Source: Methanobacteriota archaeon
GTDB lineage: Archaea > Thermoplasmatota > Poseidoniia > Poseidoniales > Poseidoniaceae
DNA length: 45,897 nucleotides
Direction: 5' to 3'
NCBI GenBank assembly: GCA_002710015.1
Contig: PAOW01000022.1
Coordinates: 1-45,897, forward strand
The notes under the pieces were generated by a model. That model had not been told where the DNA came from, did not search any database, and saw only the letters and a list, made by a program, of their open reading frames with translations. The translations under genes and the position numbers were made by a program. Below, piece after piece: positions 10,893 through 20,214 of this stretch. Position 1 is the first letter of the stretch, and every line of letters starts with the position of its first letter.

Positions 10893-12155
10893 ATGAGCGA
10901 TGTGGATGCTATTAGTGAGAATATCAACATATTTCAATTAGCGAAGCAAATGCTTTCACCAAAAACACTACCTCACTTGATAGTAGCTTCAATTATGTCT
11001 TCTTTGATATTTATCCTAGTGAAAATCAGTGAAGTTTTCGGCGCTGTTGCATCTGTATCTCTATCCCTATCTTATCTGTTAATTGCTATACTTGCAAATA
11101 ATAATACTATTACGAATTTAACAACACTTAGCGAAGAGCACGAATCAAAAACCATGCTTTCGAGGTTTTTTTCAAGTTTTAAAATAACCGTTGTACCTCT
11201 GCTTATTTCTGCTGTATTATTTGGCGTAATTCTTTTTTCTATAGGCGGTAAGGAAAATAACTGGATTGTACCTTTACTCGGATTTTTATTCGTGATTTGG
11301 TCTATTGCGCAATCAATATCATTCAGAGTTGGAATGGTGGAGTGGTTTAGTAATGGATTGGGAGATGCTAAACTTCACACATACAGAGAAAAGATTTCAA
11401 CGTCGTCACAGATTGTAATAGTACAATCGTTCTCGTTTCTAATAATATGGATTGGACAAATATTGACTGAAGCTGAAAGCATGACATTTAAAGACGCTTT
11501 TCTTGATGGATTTCTGTTTATCTGTCTGACTCTGATTGCACAAATTTTCACGCTTTGGCTAACTAAAGATGAAAGAGAAGCCGCAGGTAGTGAAAAAGGG
11601 CTCGCTGCATTCTCTTTCAAGTGGATGGTAATCGCTCAGATATTCATTACTTGGCACCTGTTCACTATCTATCGAAGGACTTTCATGGATCCAACAAATA
11701 CTGCAACAGTAATAGAGGAAGCAGTATTAATGGCACTGACTGTATTATTTGCAGTTTGGTCTTTAACTACGTATACAGTTAGAGATGGAAAGAGGCTAGT
11801 TTCTGAGAAAGCATCCCTTCCATTAGCGATTTCCTTTGCCTATGCATACGCAGGTTCTGTGTCTGTGTTAAGTGTCGCTTTTGATGGAATTGATACTGTT
11901 TTGATATTAGGACACTTCCTATCAATAATAACGATTATATTTCTACTAAAGCCAACTCTCAGAAACAGCAGAATTTCTTCAGATATTATATCAGCACCAG
12001 CGAGGGCTCGAAAAGACGAGACTAATGTCAACACAACTAGTGAACCAAATGACGATGAACAGCCAACAACTGAAGAAGAGTGGCAGGAAGATAACGAGAT
12101 TGACTGGGATGAAGGGAAAAATATCGCAAAGGATACCGATTGGAAAGAAGACTAA
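10893..12155 (+). CDS. Polytopic membrane protein with acidic C-terminal tail
   Basis: Many hydrophobic segments; C-terminus rich in D/E (TTEEEWQEDNEIDWDEG). Confidence 0.7.
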   Translation: MSDVDAISENINIFQLAKQMLSPKTLPHLIVASIMSSLIFILVKISEVFGAVASVSLSLSYLLIAILANNNTITNLTTLSEEHESKTMLSRFFSSFKITVVPLLISAVLFGVILFSIGGKENNWIVPLLGFLFVIWSIAQSISFRVGMVEWFSNGLGDAKLHTYREKISTSSQIVIVQSFSFLIIWIGQILTEAESMTFKDAFLDGFLFICLTLIAQIFTLWLTKDEREAAGSEKGLAAFSFKWMVIAQIFITWHLFTIYRRTFMDPTNTATVIEEAVLMALTVLFAVWSLTTYTVRDGKRLVSEKASLPLAISFAYAYAGSVSVLSVAFDGIDTVLILGHFLSIITIIFLLKPTLRNSRISSDIISAPARARKDETNVNTTSEPNDDEQPTTEEEWQEDNEIDWDEGKNIAKDTDWKED

Positions 12156-12161
12156 AGAGAA

Positions 12162-13091
12162 TCAGACAATACTTAATTCAGTTATTTCTTCTAACCCTGA
12201 GACAACTGCAACGACTCTTATTCTGCCTTGTAAATCGTCACTGACTCTTGCACCAAGTATTACTTGAGCATCTGGGTCGAATTTACCAGTAAATGCATCT
12301 GCTATCAATCCAACCTGACCAACAGTCATACCTGGCCCGCCCTCAATTTGAAGCAGACAAGCTTTCGCTCCTTCCATTGAAAGATTTGCCAAAGGAGCAC
12401 TGAGTGCGTCTCGTAAAAGGCCATCTGCGTCGTCAGGATCGCCCTGGCCAACCATAAGTGTGGAGCCTCCTGAATGTCCAACAATTGTTTTCAAATCCAT
12501 CATATCGAGATTAATCAGGCCAAGTCTCATTAGAGTTCTAACCAATCCCTCAACTAACTCTTCCACCCATGATGCTCCCGTCCTCCAATCGGTTCCTCTC
12601 TCTCTTGCTTGCCATGCCAATCTGTCCAAATCAAGACGCACACAAACATCCGAGTTGGATTCCAATTTTGATAATCCTTCGTTGCTGACTTTTAGACGTG
12701 TTTCCTGAGCTTCAAACGGGATTGCTGCAACCGATATCACAATAGCGTTGGATAATTTTGCTTGACGAGCAAACTCAGGTGCAGCTCCGGTCCCTGTACC
12801 TCCACCGAGGCCTGTCAGTAAAATTACCAACTCAACTCCCTCAAGCAGCGTTCTTGAAACTCCTGTTGCTTGTCTCATACGCTGTTCGCCTAAAGGGGGT
12901 AATGCTGCACATCCAGAGGAATCCAATTCTGAACCCAATCTTATTTTGTGGGACTCTGAATTTTGAAATGACTTTTCGTCAGAGTCTATTAACACCAAAT
13001 CTACCCCTTGGCCGGTTTTTTCATGGGCTCTCTTCGCCCAAGCACAACCTAATCCGCCTATTCCTGCGATTAGTATTTGCGCACCTTCCAT
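12162..13091 (-). CDS. Divergent FtsZ/tubulin-superfamily GTPase
   Basis: TGLGGGTGTGAAPEFARQAK G-box, GIGGLG N-terminal loop, NLDMMD (T7-like NxDxxD). ORF extends upstream to 13172; start uncertain. Confidence 0.85.
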   Translation of the reverse strand: MEGAQILIAGIGGLGCAWAKRAHEKTGQGVDLVLIDSDEKSFQNSESHKIRLGSELDSSGCAALPPLGEQRMRQATGVSRTLLEGVELVILLTGLGGGTGTGAAPEFARQAKLSNAIVISVAAIPFEAQETRLKVSNEGLSKLESNSDVCVRLDLDRLAWQARERGTDWRTGASWVEELVEGLVRTLMRLGLINLDMMDLKTIVGHSGGSTLMVGQGDPDDADGLLRDALSAPLANLSMEGAKACLLQIEGGPGMTVGQVGLIADAFTGKFDPDAQVILGARVSDDLQGRIRVVAVVSGLEEITELSIV

Positions 13092-13116
13092 GTAAGTCAC
13101 CAAAACGTGGTTCTGT

Positions 13117-13422
13117 TTAATCCCTTCCAACGTATCTCTGATAACGTCTTCTGGAATCTCTTGCCCATGCATTGTCTGGTTCTAAAGACAAGACTTTGTC
13201 ATATATCGATACTGCTTTTTCAAAATCTGAAAAATGTCTGCCGTAAAGGTGGGCTAGATTATTCAATACCGGTATACATTCTGGATCGCTTTCTAGCATC
13301 TGTTGTAGTATTTCTTCTGCTTTGCCCAAGTTGTTTCTCAACATTTCGTTTTCCGCTTGCTCAAGCAGAGAAATTTGTTCATCTGACAAGGCATAAACAT
13401 TCTCAAATGGGAGGTCCGACAT
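13117..13422 (-). CDS. Small TPR-repeat protein
   Basis: NNLGKAEEILQQMLESDPECIPVLNNLAHLYGRHFSDFEKAVSIYDKVLSLEPDNAWA is TPR-like. Confidence 0.75.
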   Translation of the reverse strand: MSDLPFENVYALSDEQISLLEQAENEMLRNNLGKAEEILQQMLESDPECIPVLNNLAHLYGRHFSDFEKAVSIYDKVLSLEPDNAWARDSRRRYQRYVGRD

Positions 13423-13507
13423 AGACGTTGCTAAAGGTGGAAATCAATATGATTTTTCATTGCCAGAGTAGTATGAATTTTGCTTGTAAATATTACACTT
13501 GAAGATA

Positions 13508-13528
13508 CCTTGCGAAGTTAGCGCAAGG
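13508..13528. promoter_or_regulatory. Perfect 7-bp inverted repeat upstream of the bc/Hdr operon
   Basis: CCTTGCG-aagttag-CGCAAGG in the intergenic region between divergent genes. Confidence 0.45.
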
Positions 13529-13582
13529 AACGATTATAGGCAGGAGACCAGTGGGTCGAATTAACTGGGGTTGGCTCTTCAA

Positions 13583-14365
13583 ATGTCTCGGGTATTTATC
13601 CGGTATATTCTACCGCTTATGCTTGTGTCGTTAATGCTGCTTCCCGGGTTGAGTAATGCCTATCCAAATGGAATAGGCGGACAACAAGTAAATGCGGGTG
13701 AAACAATCAATGATGTTGCCAAAGAAGGATGTCTTTGTCATGCTGTTGAACCAGACAATTCTGTCATGGTCATACTCGTTGGCGTTCCTTTTGCTTGGGA
13801 TGAAACAGGAGAATACCCCATGAGACTAGAAATTGTCGGAGGACCTGATACCAACATGGGTGGTTTTTCAGCGCGGGTCAGTGCTGGGGAGTTATCTGGT
13901 GATGGAGAGGCATGGGAAGGTGATACTTCAACGCTTACTCACCTGAACTCAAACTCAAGGATATTCAATATTGTTTGGAAGCCACCTGCGAGCGGAGTTG
14001 GGCATGTTGACTTTTGGATCAGCGCAAACGCCGTGAATGGAGCAGAGGGCCCCGCAGGAGATTATTGGAACCAGTTGTTCTTCAACATAGGCGAAAGCGA
14101 GGTCCCAGACGAGAGAGGAACTAAAACACTGATTGCAGGTAGTGGAACACCAGAAGCTCCCGAAAGCAAAGCTGGTGAAATTGATATCTCAACGCTAGGT
14201 GCTGGGTTTAGGGCACACATACTGGGCCTGCTTGGGTTTGGAGCCGTTATAGCAGTAGTTGTATTCTGTGGATTACTTCTCAGATACGGTTTCTCAACCT
14301 CATACAAGGGTAGGAGCAATCTCCTGCGACTGAGATACAAAATTAACAGAAGGGGTGATCAGTAG
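13583..14365 (+). CDS. Secreted, membrane-anchored Reeler/choice-of-anchor-like protein with CxCH motif
   Basis: Signal peptide, KEGCLCHAVEPD motif, beta-rich domain (ETGEYPMRLEIVGG...GGFSARVSAG), C-terminal TM. ORF track starts at TTG 13571; ATG at 13583 also possible. Confidence 0.65.
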   Translation: MSRVFIRYILPLMLVSLMLLPGLSNAYPNGIGGQQVNAGETINDVAKEGCLCHAVEPDNSVMVILVGVPFAWDETGEYPMRLEIVGGPDTNMGGFSARVSAGELSGDGEAWEGDTSTLTHLNSNSRIFNIVWKPPASGVGHVDFWISANAVNGAEGPAGDYWNQLFFNIGESEVPDERGTKTLIAGSGTPEAPESKAGEIDISTLGAGFRAHILGLLGFGAVIAVVVFCGLLLRYGFSTSYKGRSNLLRLRYKINRRGDQ

Positions 14366-14817
14366 TGCCTAAAGACACAATCACCCAACTGCTAGAAAAA
14401 GTAGCATCAGGAAAAGTTAGTGTCAAAGATGCTAGAACTGCATTAGAGGATGCATCGCTCACCGAAGAGCAAATGGACGCAGCAATTAACCACGGTGTTT
14501 TTAATCCCGCTGAACCAGGAACAGTGATTTCTGCTACCCTTGCGCCATCAGGAAAATCCGCATTAACCCTATTCTTCTTCGGATGGGCTATATTCTGGGC
14601 TCTGTATTGGTTTGCAACGTTCCTTTACGGTTTGCTAAATGGCTCAGCTTGGGACAACCAACAACTGGCATTCCATCTTGCAATGGGTCTTACAACCTTG
14701 ATTATGATGGGAATAGTCTACTTGAAATGGGTCCTCCCAGATACTATCATCGTGAAGCATAGCCAAAACAAGTTCATCCCTGAGCACGCAAAGGACTGGA
14801 GAGAATACAAGTGGTGA
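14365..14817 (+). CDS. Small 2-TM membrane protein in cytochrome bc operon
   Basis: GTG start overlapping upstream stop (TAGTG); two hydrophobic helices. Confidence 0.75.
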   Translation: MPKDTITQLLEKVASGKVSVKDARTALEDASLTEEQMDAAINHGVFNPAEPGTVISATLAPSGKSALTLFFFGWAIFWALYWFATFLYGLLNGSAWDNQQLAFHLAMGLTTLIMMGIVYLKWVLPDTIIVKHSQNKFIPEHAKDWREYKW

Positions 14818-14821
14818 TTAC

Positions 14822-15670
14822 ATGGACGATATGAAATTACGACCTGCTCCTGTTTCTGCCGGAGGTGAAAATCCTGCGGGCGGCGAACTCTCTGTAAACA
14901 GAAGACAGTTCATGAGGTATGGTTTCAATACAGCAGCTGGTGTTTTGGCTGCAACGCTGGGAGCGCTAGGATTTGCAGCAATACTGCTTCCACCATCTGG
15001 AGGTGGCGGGGGTGATTCATCCGTTCTCTACTGGGCAAAAGGAAGAGAAGAAGAGGCATGGTATGGCGCAAAGCATCTCCAGCCAATGATGAAATCTGAT
15101 TTTGAATCCGAAGCAGCTAACTCCAATGTAGGCACTGCTGGTGCACAAGGTGTTTGGAACGGACTGCCAGTGATTGTAAATTATGTCCCGCACGCTGAAA
15201 ATTCAGGAACACCCGTTGCAGACAACTCTCCGAGATTCCAGGAAATGGCAGGATACGACATCGGTGGTAACTACGTCGGCCATGCAACTGAATATTTACT
15301 AGGAAATCCAGAAGTTTTCGACCCTAACAACAACCTTGTGATGAGTTTCGCTAGATGCACACACCTGTGTTGCATTCCTGGCTGGCAGCTCGTATCCAAC
15401 TCATTTACAGACGACAATTGGACACCGGGGGGAGGAGATGACGGAGGAACGAAGATGTTCTGTATCTGTCATTCGAGTAGATTCGACCCAACTGCAATTG
15501 AAGTCAATCGAAATGCAAACAGATCTACTGGAGCATCATTTGAATATCTAGGAATAAGAAGAGCCGGAGGGCCAGCACCCGTAGGTTTGCCAATTATTCC
15601 AATAATTATGAATGGCGATGTCATAGAAGCGTCAACAGATTACACGGGCTGGTTGACCTATTGCGACTGA
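14822..15670 (+). CDS. Rieske [2Fe-2S] protein with Tat-type signal
   Basis: NRRQFMRYGF signal; CTHLCC and CICHSSRFDP motifs retain all four ligands and the disulfide cysteines. Confidence 0.9.
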   Translation: MDDMKLRPAPVSAGGENPAGGELSVNRRQFMRYGFNTAAGVLAATLGALGFAAILLPPSGGGGGDSSVLYWAKGREEEAWYGAKHLQPMMKSDFESEAANSNVGTAGAQGVWNGLPVIVNYVPHAENSGTPVADNSPRFQEMAGYDIGGNYVGHATEYLLGNPEVFDPNNNLVMSFARCTHLCCIPGWQLVSNSFTDDNWTPGGGDDGGTKMFCICHSSRFDPTAIEVNRNANRSTGASFEYLGIRRAGGPAPVGLPIIPIIMNGDVIEASTDYTGWLTYCD

Positions 15671-15679
15671 GGTGATTAA

Positions 15680-16546
15680 ATGAGTACGATATTTTGGGTA
15701 TTATGGTTCTTCATAACCTTCATAATTGTCCTTATCGCCTTCACGTTGCGCAAGGAAAACGAGGATATACCAAGAAGAGAGATTTTGAGAGCTGTTGAAA
15801 CCAGCGGTAAGATGGGCTTTGCAGAAAGAACCTTCCTCTGGGTATTCTCTTTCTTAGATACTCGATTTAGAATCCAAGACTATTGGAACATGAGCAAAGG
15901 TGCTTACTATAACATGCACAGGCAGATGCCTTTGACACATGCTGAAAAGTATAAACTGAGAATAATATGGTATTGGTATCCTCTGTATTGTTTAGGAGGT
16001 ATTTCCTTCCTGTCATTCATAATACTAGTGATTACTGGAACCGTTTTGGGTATTTACTATGTCCCAGGCGGAGAGGGCGATCCTTCACCAGCGTATGCTA
16101 GTATGGAATACATAATGACTCAACTTCCGTTCGGTTACATCATAAGAGCTGTTCACCATTGGGGAACACACTTCATGGTTGCATCTGTTTTCTTACACAT
16201 GTGTAGAGTTTATTTCACCGGTGCTTACAGGAACCCAAGAGAATTGAATTGGTTGATAGGAGTTGCATTGATGGCACTGACAATTGTTTTCGGTTACTCA
16301 GGATATCTCTTACCATGGGATACATTAGCCTACGGCGCTGCGGTCATTGGAATTAATCTCGCTAATGCTACACCACTGATTGGGAAATTCGTCGCAACTC
16401 TATTGTTTGCTGGGTCATCACTCACTCCAAGAACAGTAACTAGAATGTATTTCATTCACGTCTTCATTTTACCTGTCATCGTTACTACACTGATTATCAT
16501 ACATTTGTTCATAGTTTGGGTACAAGGAATTGCGGAGCCGCATTGA
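15680..16546 (+). CDS. Cytochrome b N-terminal domain (b6-like)
   Basis: VHHWGTHFMVASVFLHMCRVYFTGAYRNPRELNW, GYSGYLLPWD; helix D IHVFILPVIVTTLIIIH has 14 residues between His, as in cytochrome b6. Confidence 0.93.
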   Translation: MSTIFWVLWFFITFIIVLIAFTLRKENEDIPRREILRAVETSGKMGFAERTFLWVFSFLDTRFRIQDYWNMSKGAYYNMHRQMPLTHAEKYKLRIIWYWYPLYCLGGISFLSFIILVITGTVLGIYYVPGGEGDPSPAYASMEYIMTQLPFGYIIRAVHHWGTHFMVASVFLHMCRVYFTGAYRNPRELNWLIGVALMALTIVFGYSGYLLPWDTLAYGAAVIGINLANATPLIGKFVATLLFAGSSLTPRTVTRMYFIHVFILPVIVTTLIIIHLFIVWVQGIAEPH

Positions 16547-16562
16547 TTAGGAGGTTGGATAT

Positions 16563-19367
16563 ATGGGACTAATTGAGAATCTTGGAGCAGTTGCCTCATC
16601 CTACATGGATGAAAAAGAGCGACTGGAAACCGCTGAGCAGAAGCGTAAGCGTACGAGGTCAGGACATGGATTTTGGCCACATGAGGTATTACGTGATACG
16701 CTAATCTTTGGATTCATGGCATGTGTCCTACTATTCTATGCATGGCTAATCCCTCCACCATTACACAGTGCAGCTGATCCTTTCGCTCAAGCAGGATTCG
16801 TTTTCCCAGACTGGTATGTGTTGTTTTCCTATGGATACTTAAGATGGGGAGAATACCTACCACAATTTGATGTTCCTTTAGGACCAATCGGGGACTTCTT
16901 TGGACAACCAGCGTTCCCATGGAACGCAGCATGGTGGGGAGCATTCCTGACTGGAATCCCAGTAGGTATTCTAGCACTACCACCATTCCTTGGCGGTAGA
17001 GAGAAAAGACCTGTTGAAGACCCATGGTTCGCTAGCGCAGGTGTCGTTTACTTAGCACATATATGGTTCATATCCATATTTTCAATCAACATTTTCCTAG
17101 AGTTATATGGTAAGAACAGAACTGATTATTGTAAATTGGATAGTCACGGTGATTTGTTGTGTGGAACAAGAGATCCATGGATTGCGGACCTGTTCAATTC
17201 TATCCCTTGGGGTATGACTGGAATTTTATTATGGATTGTGATATACTTCGTTGCAAAATGGATATTCAACAACGCCTGGGGTGCTAGGTTTACTCCAGCA
17301 CACGGAAAGAAACTGGTAATCGGTGCATTCATCGTTGCTACCGCTGCAACTGTTGTAACGTATCCTGTTTATGACAATGGATTCTGGGATGCCAAAGGAC
17401 TGCTAACCATCGCAGATTATCAGGAATTAGAAGATATGAGATCTCAACCTACCGATGTTCATGTTCATGAAAGGAATGAATTCATGGACGCTCAAGGATT
17501 TGAAGGAGACGTAGTTCCAGCTGCTGCTTGGATGAATTGGAACATATACCAACCGGCTAGATACTATATGATTGATTTCGCCGATAACAATGGGCATCAG
17601 AACTTGGATGATGGTTTGAACGGAGCGACTGGCCTATTCAATTACACTGCCGATGGAAACACAGATACTACTGGAGAATTCACTATCACTGAAGAGCACT
17701 GGCCTGATGACATTGAATTCACAACAGTCCCAGTCGATGCAACTTGTGAGACTAGAGCAAGTGAAGTCATAATTGATGGTGGAGACTCTACGTCTAAAAT
17801 GATTCAATCTAGCTTAGTTATCAAAGAAAAGGACAGCGGTAAGGTTGTCATTGATACGGATTGTAATACTGGTGAGACTGGAATTGAGCTTGGTAGTGGA
17901 GAATACACCTACGAATTCTTTGTAGAGTCAACCGACGGTCTGAAGACTAATTCAAGTGTTTTAGTTGAGACTACATTCATGGTCAAGGCATTCCAGCCAT
18001 TACTCCTATTCCATGACGATGCAGGCAATGGCCTGGCAATGCACACTGTAGATGTAAACAACCTTACGGCGTTGTCCTTAGAAGCCGGTAAATTTGGTGT
18101 CGTAGAAAATCCAACCTATCATGCCAACCCCAAGGCACTAGATGCTAAGCTAACATATGCAATGTTCATTCCTTGTATAACAGCAGGCGCTATCGTATTT
18201 GTCATCCTTAGAAACATGGCTAGAGGATATGAATTTGAAATGAACAAATGTTACGGATGCGATCTTTGTGATGATGCATGTCCTGTACGATTGTTCAATG
18301 CTGGAGACAAATTGAACATCATCTATAACTCGTGGAACAACGAAGATGACGGTGTTCCGTTATACTCTTGTCTCACTTGCACAGCCTGTACTAACGCATG
18401 CCCACAATTAGTGGACTATGATTCATATGTTGATATCAGAAGGTCTCTGATTGTTGGAGGTCCTGCTGCTGAAATTCCTCACACTGTTCTACAAGCTGTC
18501 TTAGCGGCAGAAGCTGAAGATGAAAGCGACGTAGATTTCGTATCGGTTGAAGACTATCCAATCGACTCGAACATAGGATACTACCCCGGCTGTGTCGACT
18601 ACTTAGACCAAGAAATGGTGTTCAGCCATCTAAACGAAGGAGAAATGAACCTAGGAGAGACAACCAATGCAGCATTCACACTGTTCGAAGAAATGGGGAC
18701 AGATGTTTCGTATCTGGGCCGTGATTTCTTGAAGTGTTGTGGTCATGACCAGAAATGGCAAGGTCTCGATGAAGTTTTCAATAAGTTGAAGGCTTACAAT
18801 CAAAAGAAGATTGAAGCGTCAGGAATAGATACCCTAGTATCTTCTTGCGCAGAATGTTTCAGAACCTTTGCTAGAGACTACGAATTAGATGGCGTAAAGG
18901 TCATGCACACGACAGAATTCCTTATCGAAAACGGATTTGATATGGAAATGAAGGCTGAAAACGATTTAACTGTAACATATCACGACCCTTGTAGACTTGG
19001 AAGACAAATGGGAATTTACGAAGAACCACGGCAATTGGTAGCTGGCGTTGAAGGTGTTGAACTTGTTGAAATGGAACATCACGGTGAGGATGCAATGTGC
19101 TGTGGTGTTTCAAGCATGATGTCATGCAATGAGAATGCAAGAGCATTGAGAGTCTCAAGAATGGAAGAAATAAGAAACACAGGAGCAGATATGATGATCA
19201 CTTCTTGTCCTAAGTGTGTTTCACACATGGAATGTCTGAAATTTGAGGGTGACGAGAGACATGATATCGAAATTCTGGACATCGTTTCGTTCCTAGCAAG
19301 GCAAGTTCAAGCCAAGAAATCGATGGTTGAAGAACTATCTACGGCACAGGTTTCTGTCGAAGCATGA
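16563..19367 (+). CDS. Fusion: cytochrome b C-terminal/subunit IV-like domain + extracytoplasmic domain + dicluster ferredoxin + two CCG (HdrB/HdrD/GlpC-type) domains
   Basis: FWPHEVLRDTLIF and PDWYVLFSY (subunit IV-like); CYGCDLCDDACP and CLTCTACTNACP; CCG motifs (YYPGC...KCCGHD...SSCAEC) and (HDPC...MCCGVS...SCPKC). Confidence 0.92.
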   Translation: MGLIENLGAVASSYMDEKERLETAEQKRKRTRSGHGFWPHEVLRDTLIFGFMACVLLFYAWLIPPPLHSAADPFAQAGFVFPDWYVLFSYGYLRWGEYLPQFDVPLGPIGDFFGQPAFPWNAAWWGAFLTGIPVGILALPPFLGGREKRPVEDPWFASAGVVYLAHIWFISIFSINIFLELYGKNRTDYCKLDSHGDLLCGTRDPWIADLFNSIPWGMTGILLWIVIYFVAKWIFNNAWGARFTPAHGKKLVIGAFIVATAATVVTYPVYDNGFWDAKGLLTIADYQELEDMRSQPTDVHVHERNEFMDAQGFEGDVVPAAAWMNWNIYQPARYYMIDFADNNGHQNLDDGLNGATGLFNYTADGNTDTTGEFTITEEHWPDDIEFTTVPVDATCETRASEVIIDGGDSTSKMIQSSLVIKEKDSGKVVIDTDCNTGETGIELGSGEYTYEFFVESTDGLKTNSSVLVETTFMVKAFQPLLLFHDDAGNGLAMHTVDVNNLTALSLEAGKFGVVENPTYHANPKALDAKLTYAMFIPCITAGAIVFVILRNMARGYEFEMNKCYGCDLCDDACPVRLFNAGDKLNIIYNSWNNEDDGVPLYSCLTCTACTNACPQLVDYDSYVDIRRSLIVGGPAAEIPHTVLQAVLAAEAEDESDVDFVSVEDYPIDSNIGYYPGCVDYLDQEMVFSHLNEGEMNLGETTNAAFTLFEEMGTDVSYLGRDFLKCCGHDQKWQGLDEVFNKLKAYNQKKIEASGIDTLVSSCAECFRTFARDYELDGVKVMHTTEFLIENGFDMEMKAENDLTVTYHDPCRLGRQMGIYEEPRQLVAGVEGVELVEMEHHGEDAMCCGVSSMMSCNENARALRVSRMEEIRNTGADMMITSCPKCVSHMECLKFEGDERHDIEILDIVSFLARQVQAKKSMVEELSTAQVSVEA

Positions 19368-19428
19368 AGCATACTTCTTCCTTTCATCCGGCCCAACCTT
19401 GATAGTGTATGCCACTCAAGAGTCCAAA

Positions 19429-20214
19429 ATGGACTATGATTCGATGAAACTCATAGAACTCAAAACACTCTGCAAGGATAGAGGGTTGAGAGTAAGCGGA
19501 ACGAAAGCTGAGGTTGTAATCAGATTAATGGAAGACGATGAGTCCAAACAACCTGCACCAATCTCAATCAGCTCCGCCCAACAGCAGCCACAAATGTATC
19601 AAAACCAACCAATTACACAGATAATTGTTCACAATAATGCTGATGTTACTCTCCAACTAACTGGAATCGGAATAATACTGTATGGACTTTTCAGAATGGC
19701 GATGGCTTTACTTTTCAATGAATGGATGCCATTTGAGTCTTTTCTTGCAATGGTAATTGGACTTGGCTACATACTAGGCGGTGTGCTTACAGTTCAGGCT
19801 TACAAACAGGGAATTTACGTAACTCTAGGAGTATTAGCATTCTCAGGTATAATGTCTTTGATCTATCATGAAGAATGGAGTCCATTGTCAATTGGAATGG
19901 GTGGTATTTGGCCACCAGAGTTTTCGCTGATATGCTCTGGTGTGTGTATGATAATTGTTGCAGCACCACTGTTAGGGGCGATGGGTGGTGGTACGGAATT
20001 CAGATCTGGCAGTCCACCATATCTCCGTAATTTTATGAATGCAGCAGACTACGTATCACCAGTACCATTGGCTGTAAGTCAAGAAGAAAAAACCTGGACG
20101 GAAACAAAGATTGTCGTCAAGTGTGTTCATTGTGACTCGAAGTTAAAAGTACCGGGTGGTTACAAGGGTAAGGTGAAGTGTCCTACTTGTAAAGAGAGTT
20201 TCGAAGTGCAGTGA
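19429..20214 (+). CDS. Membrane protein with N-terminal SAP-like motif and C-terminal zinc ribbon
   Basis: MKLIELKTLCKDRGLRVSGTKAEVVIRLME (SAP); four hydrophobic helices; VKCVHCDSKLKVPGGYKGKVKCPTCKESFEV (two CxxC). Confidence 0.8.
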   Translation: MDYDSMKLIELKTLCKDRGLRVSGTKAEVVIRLMEDDESKQPAPISISSAQQQPQMYQNQPITQIIVHNNADVTLQLTGIGIILYGLFRMAMALLFNEWMPFESFLAMVIGLGYILGGVLTVQAYKQGIYVTLGVLAFSGIMSLIYHEEWSPLSIGMGGIWPPEFSLICSGVCMIIVAAPLLGAMGGGTEFRSGSPPYLRNFMNAADYVSPVPLAVSQEEKTWTETKIVVKCVHCDSKLKVPGGYKGKVKCPTCKESFEVQ

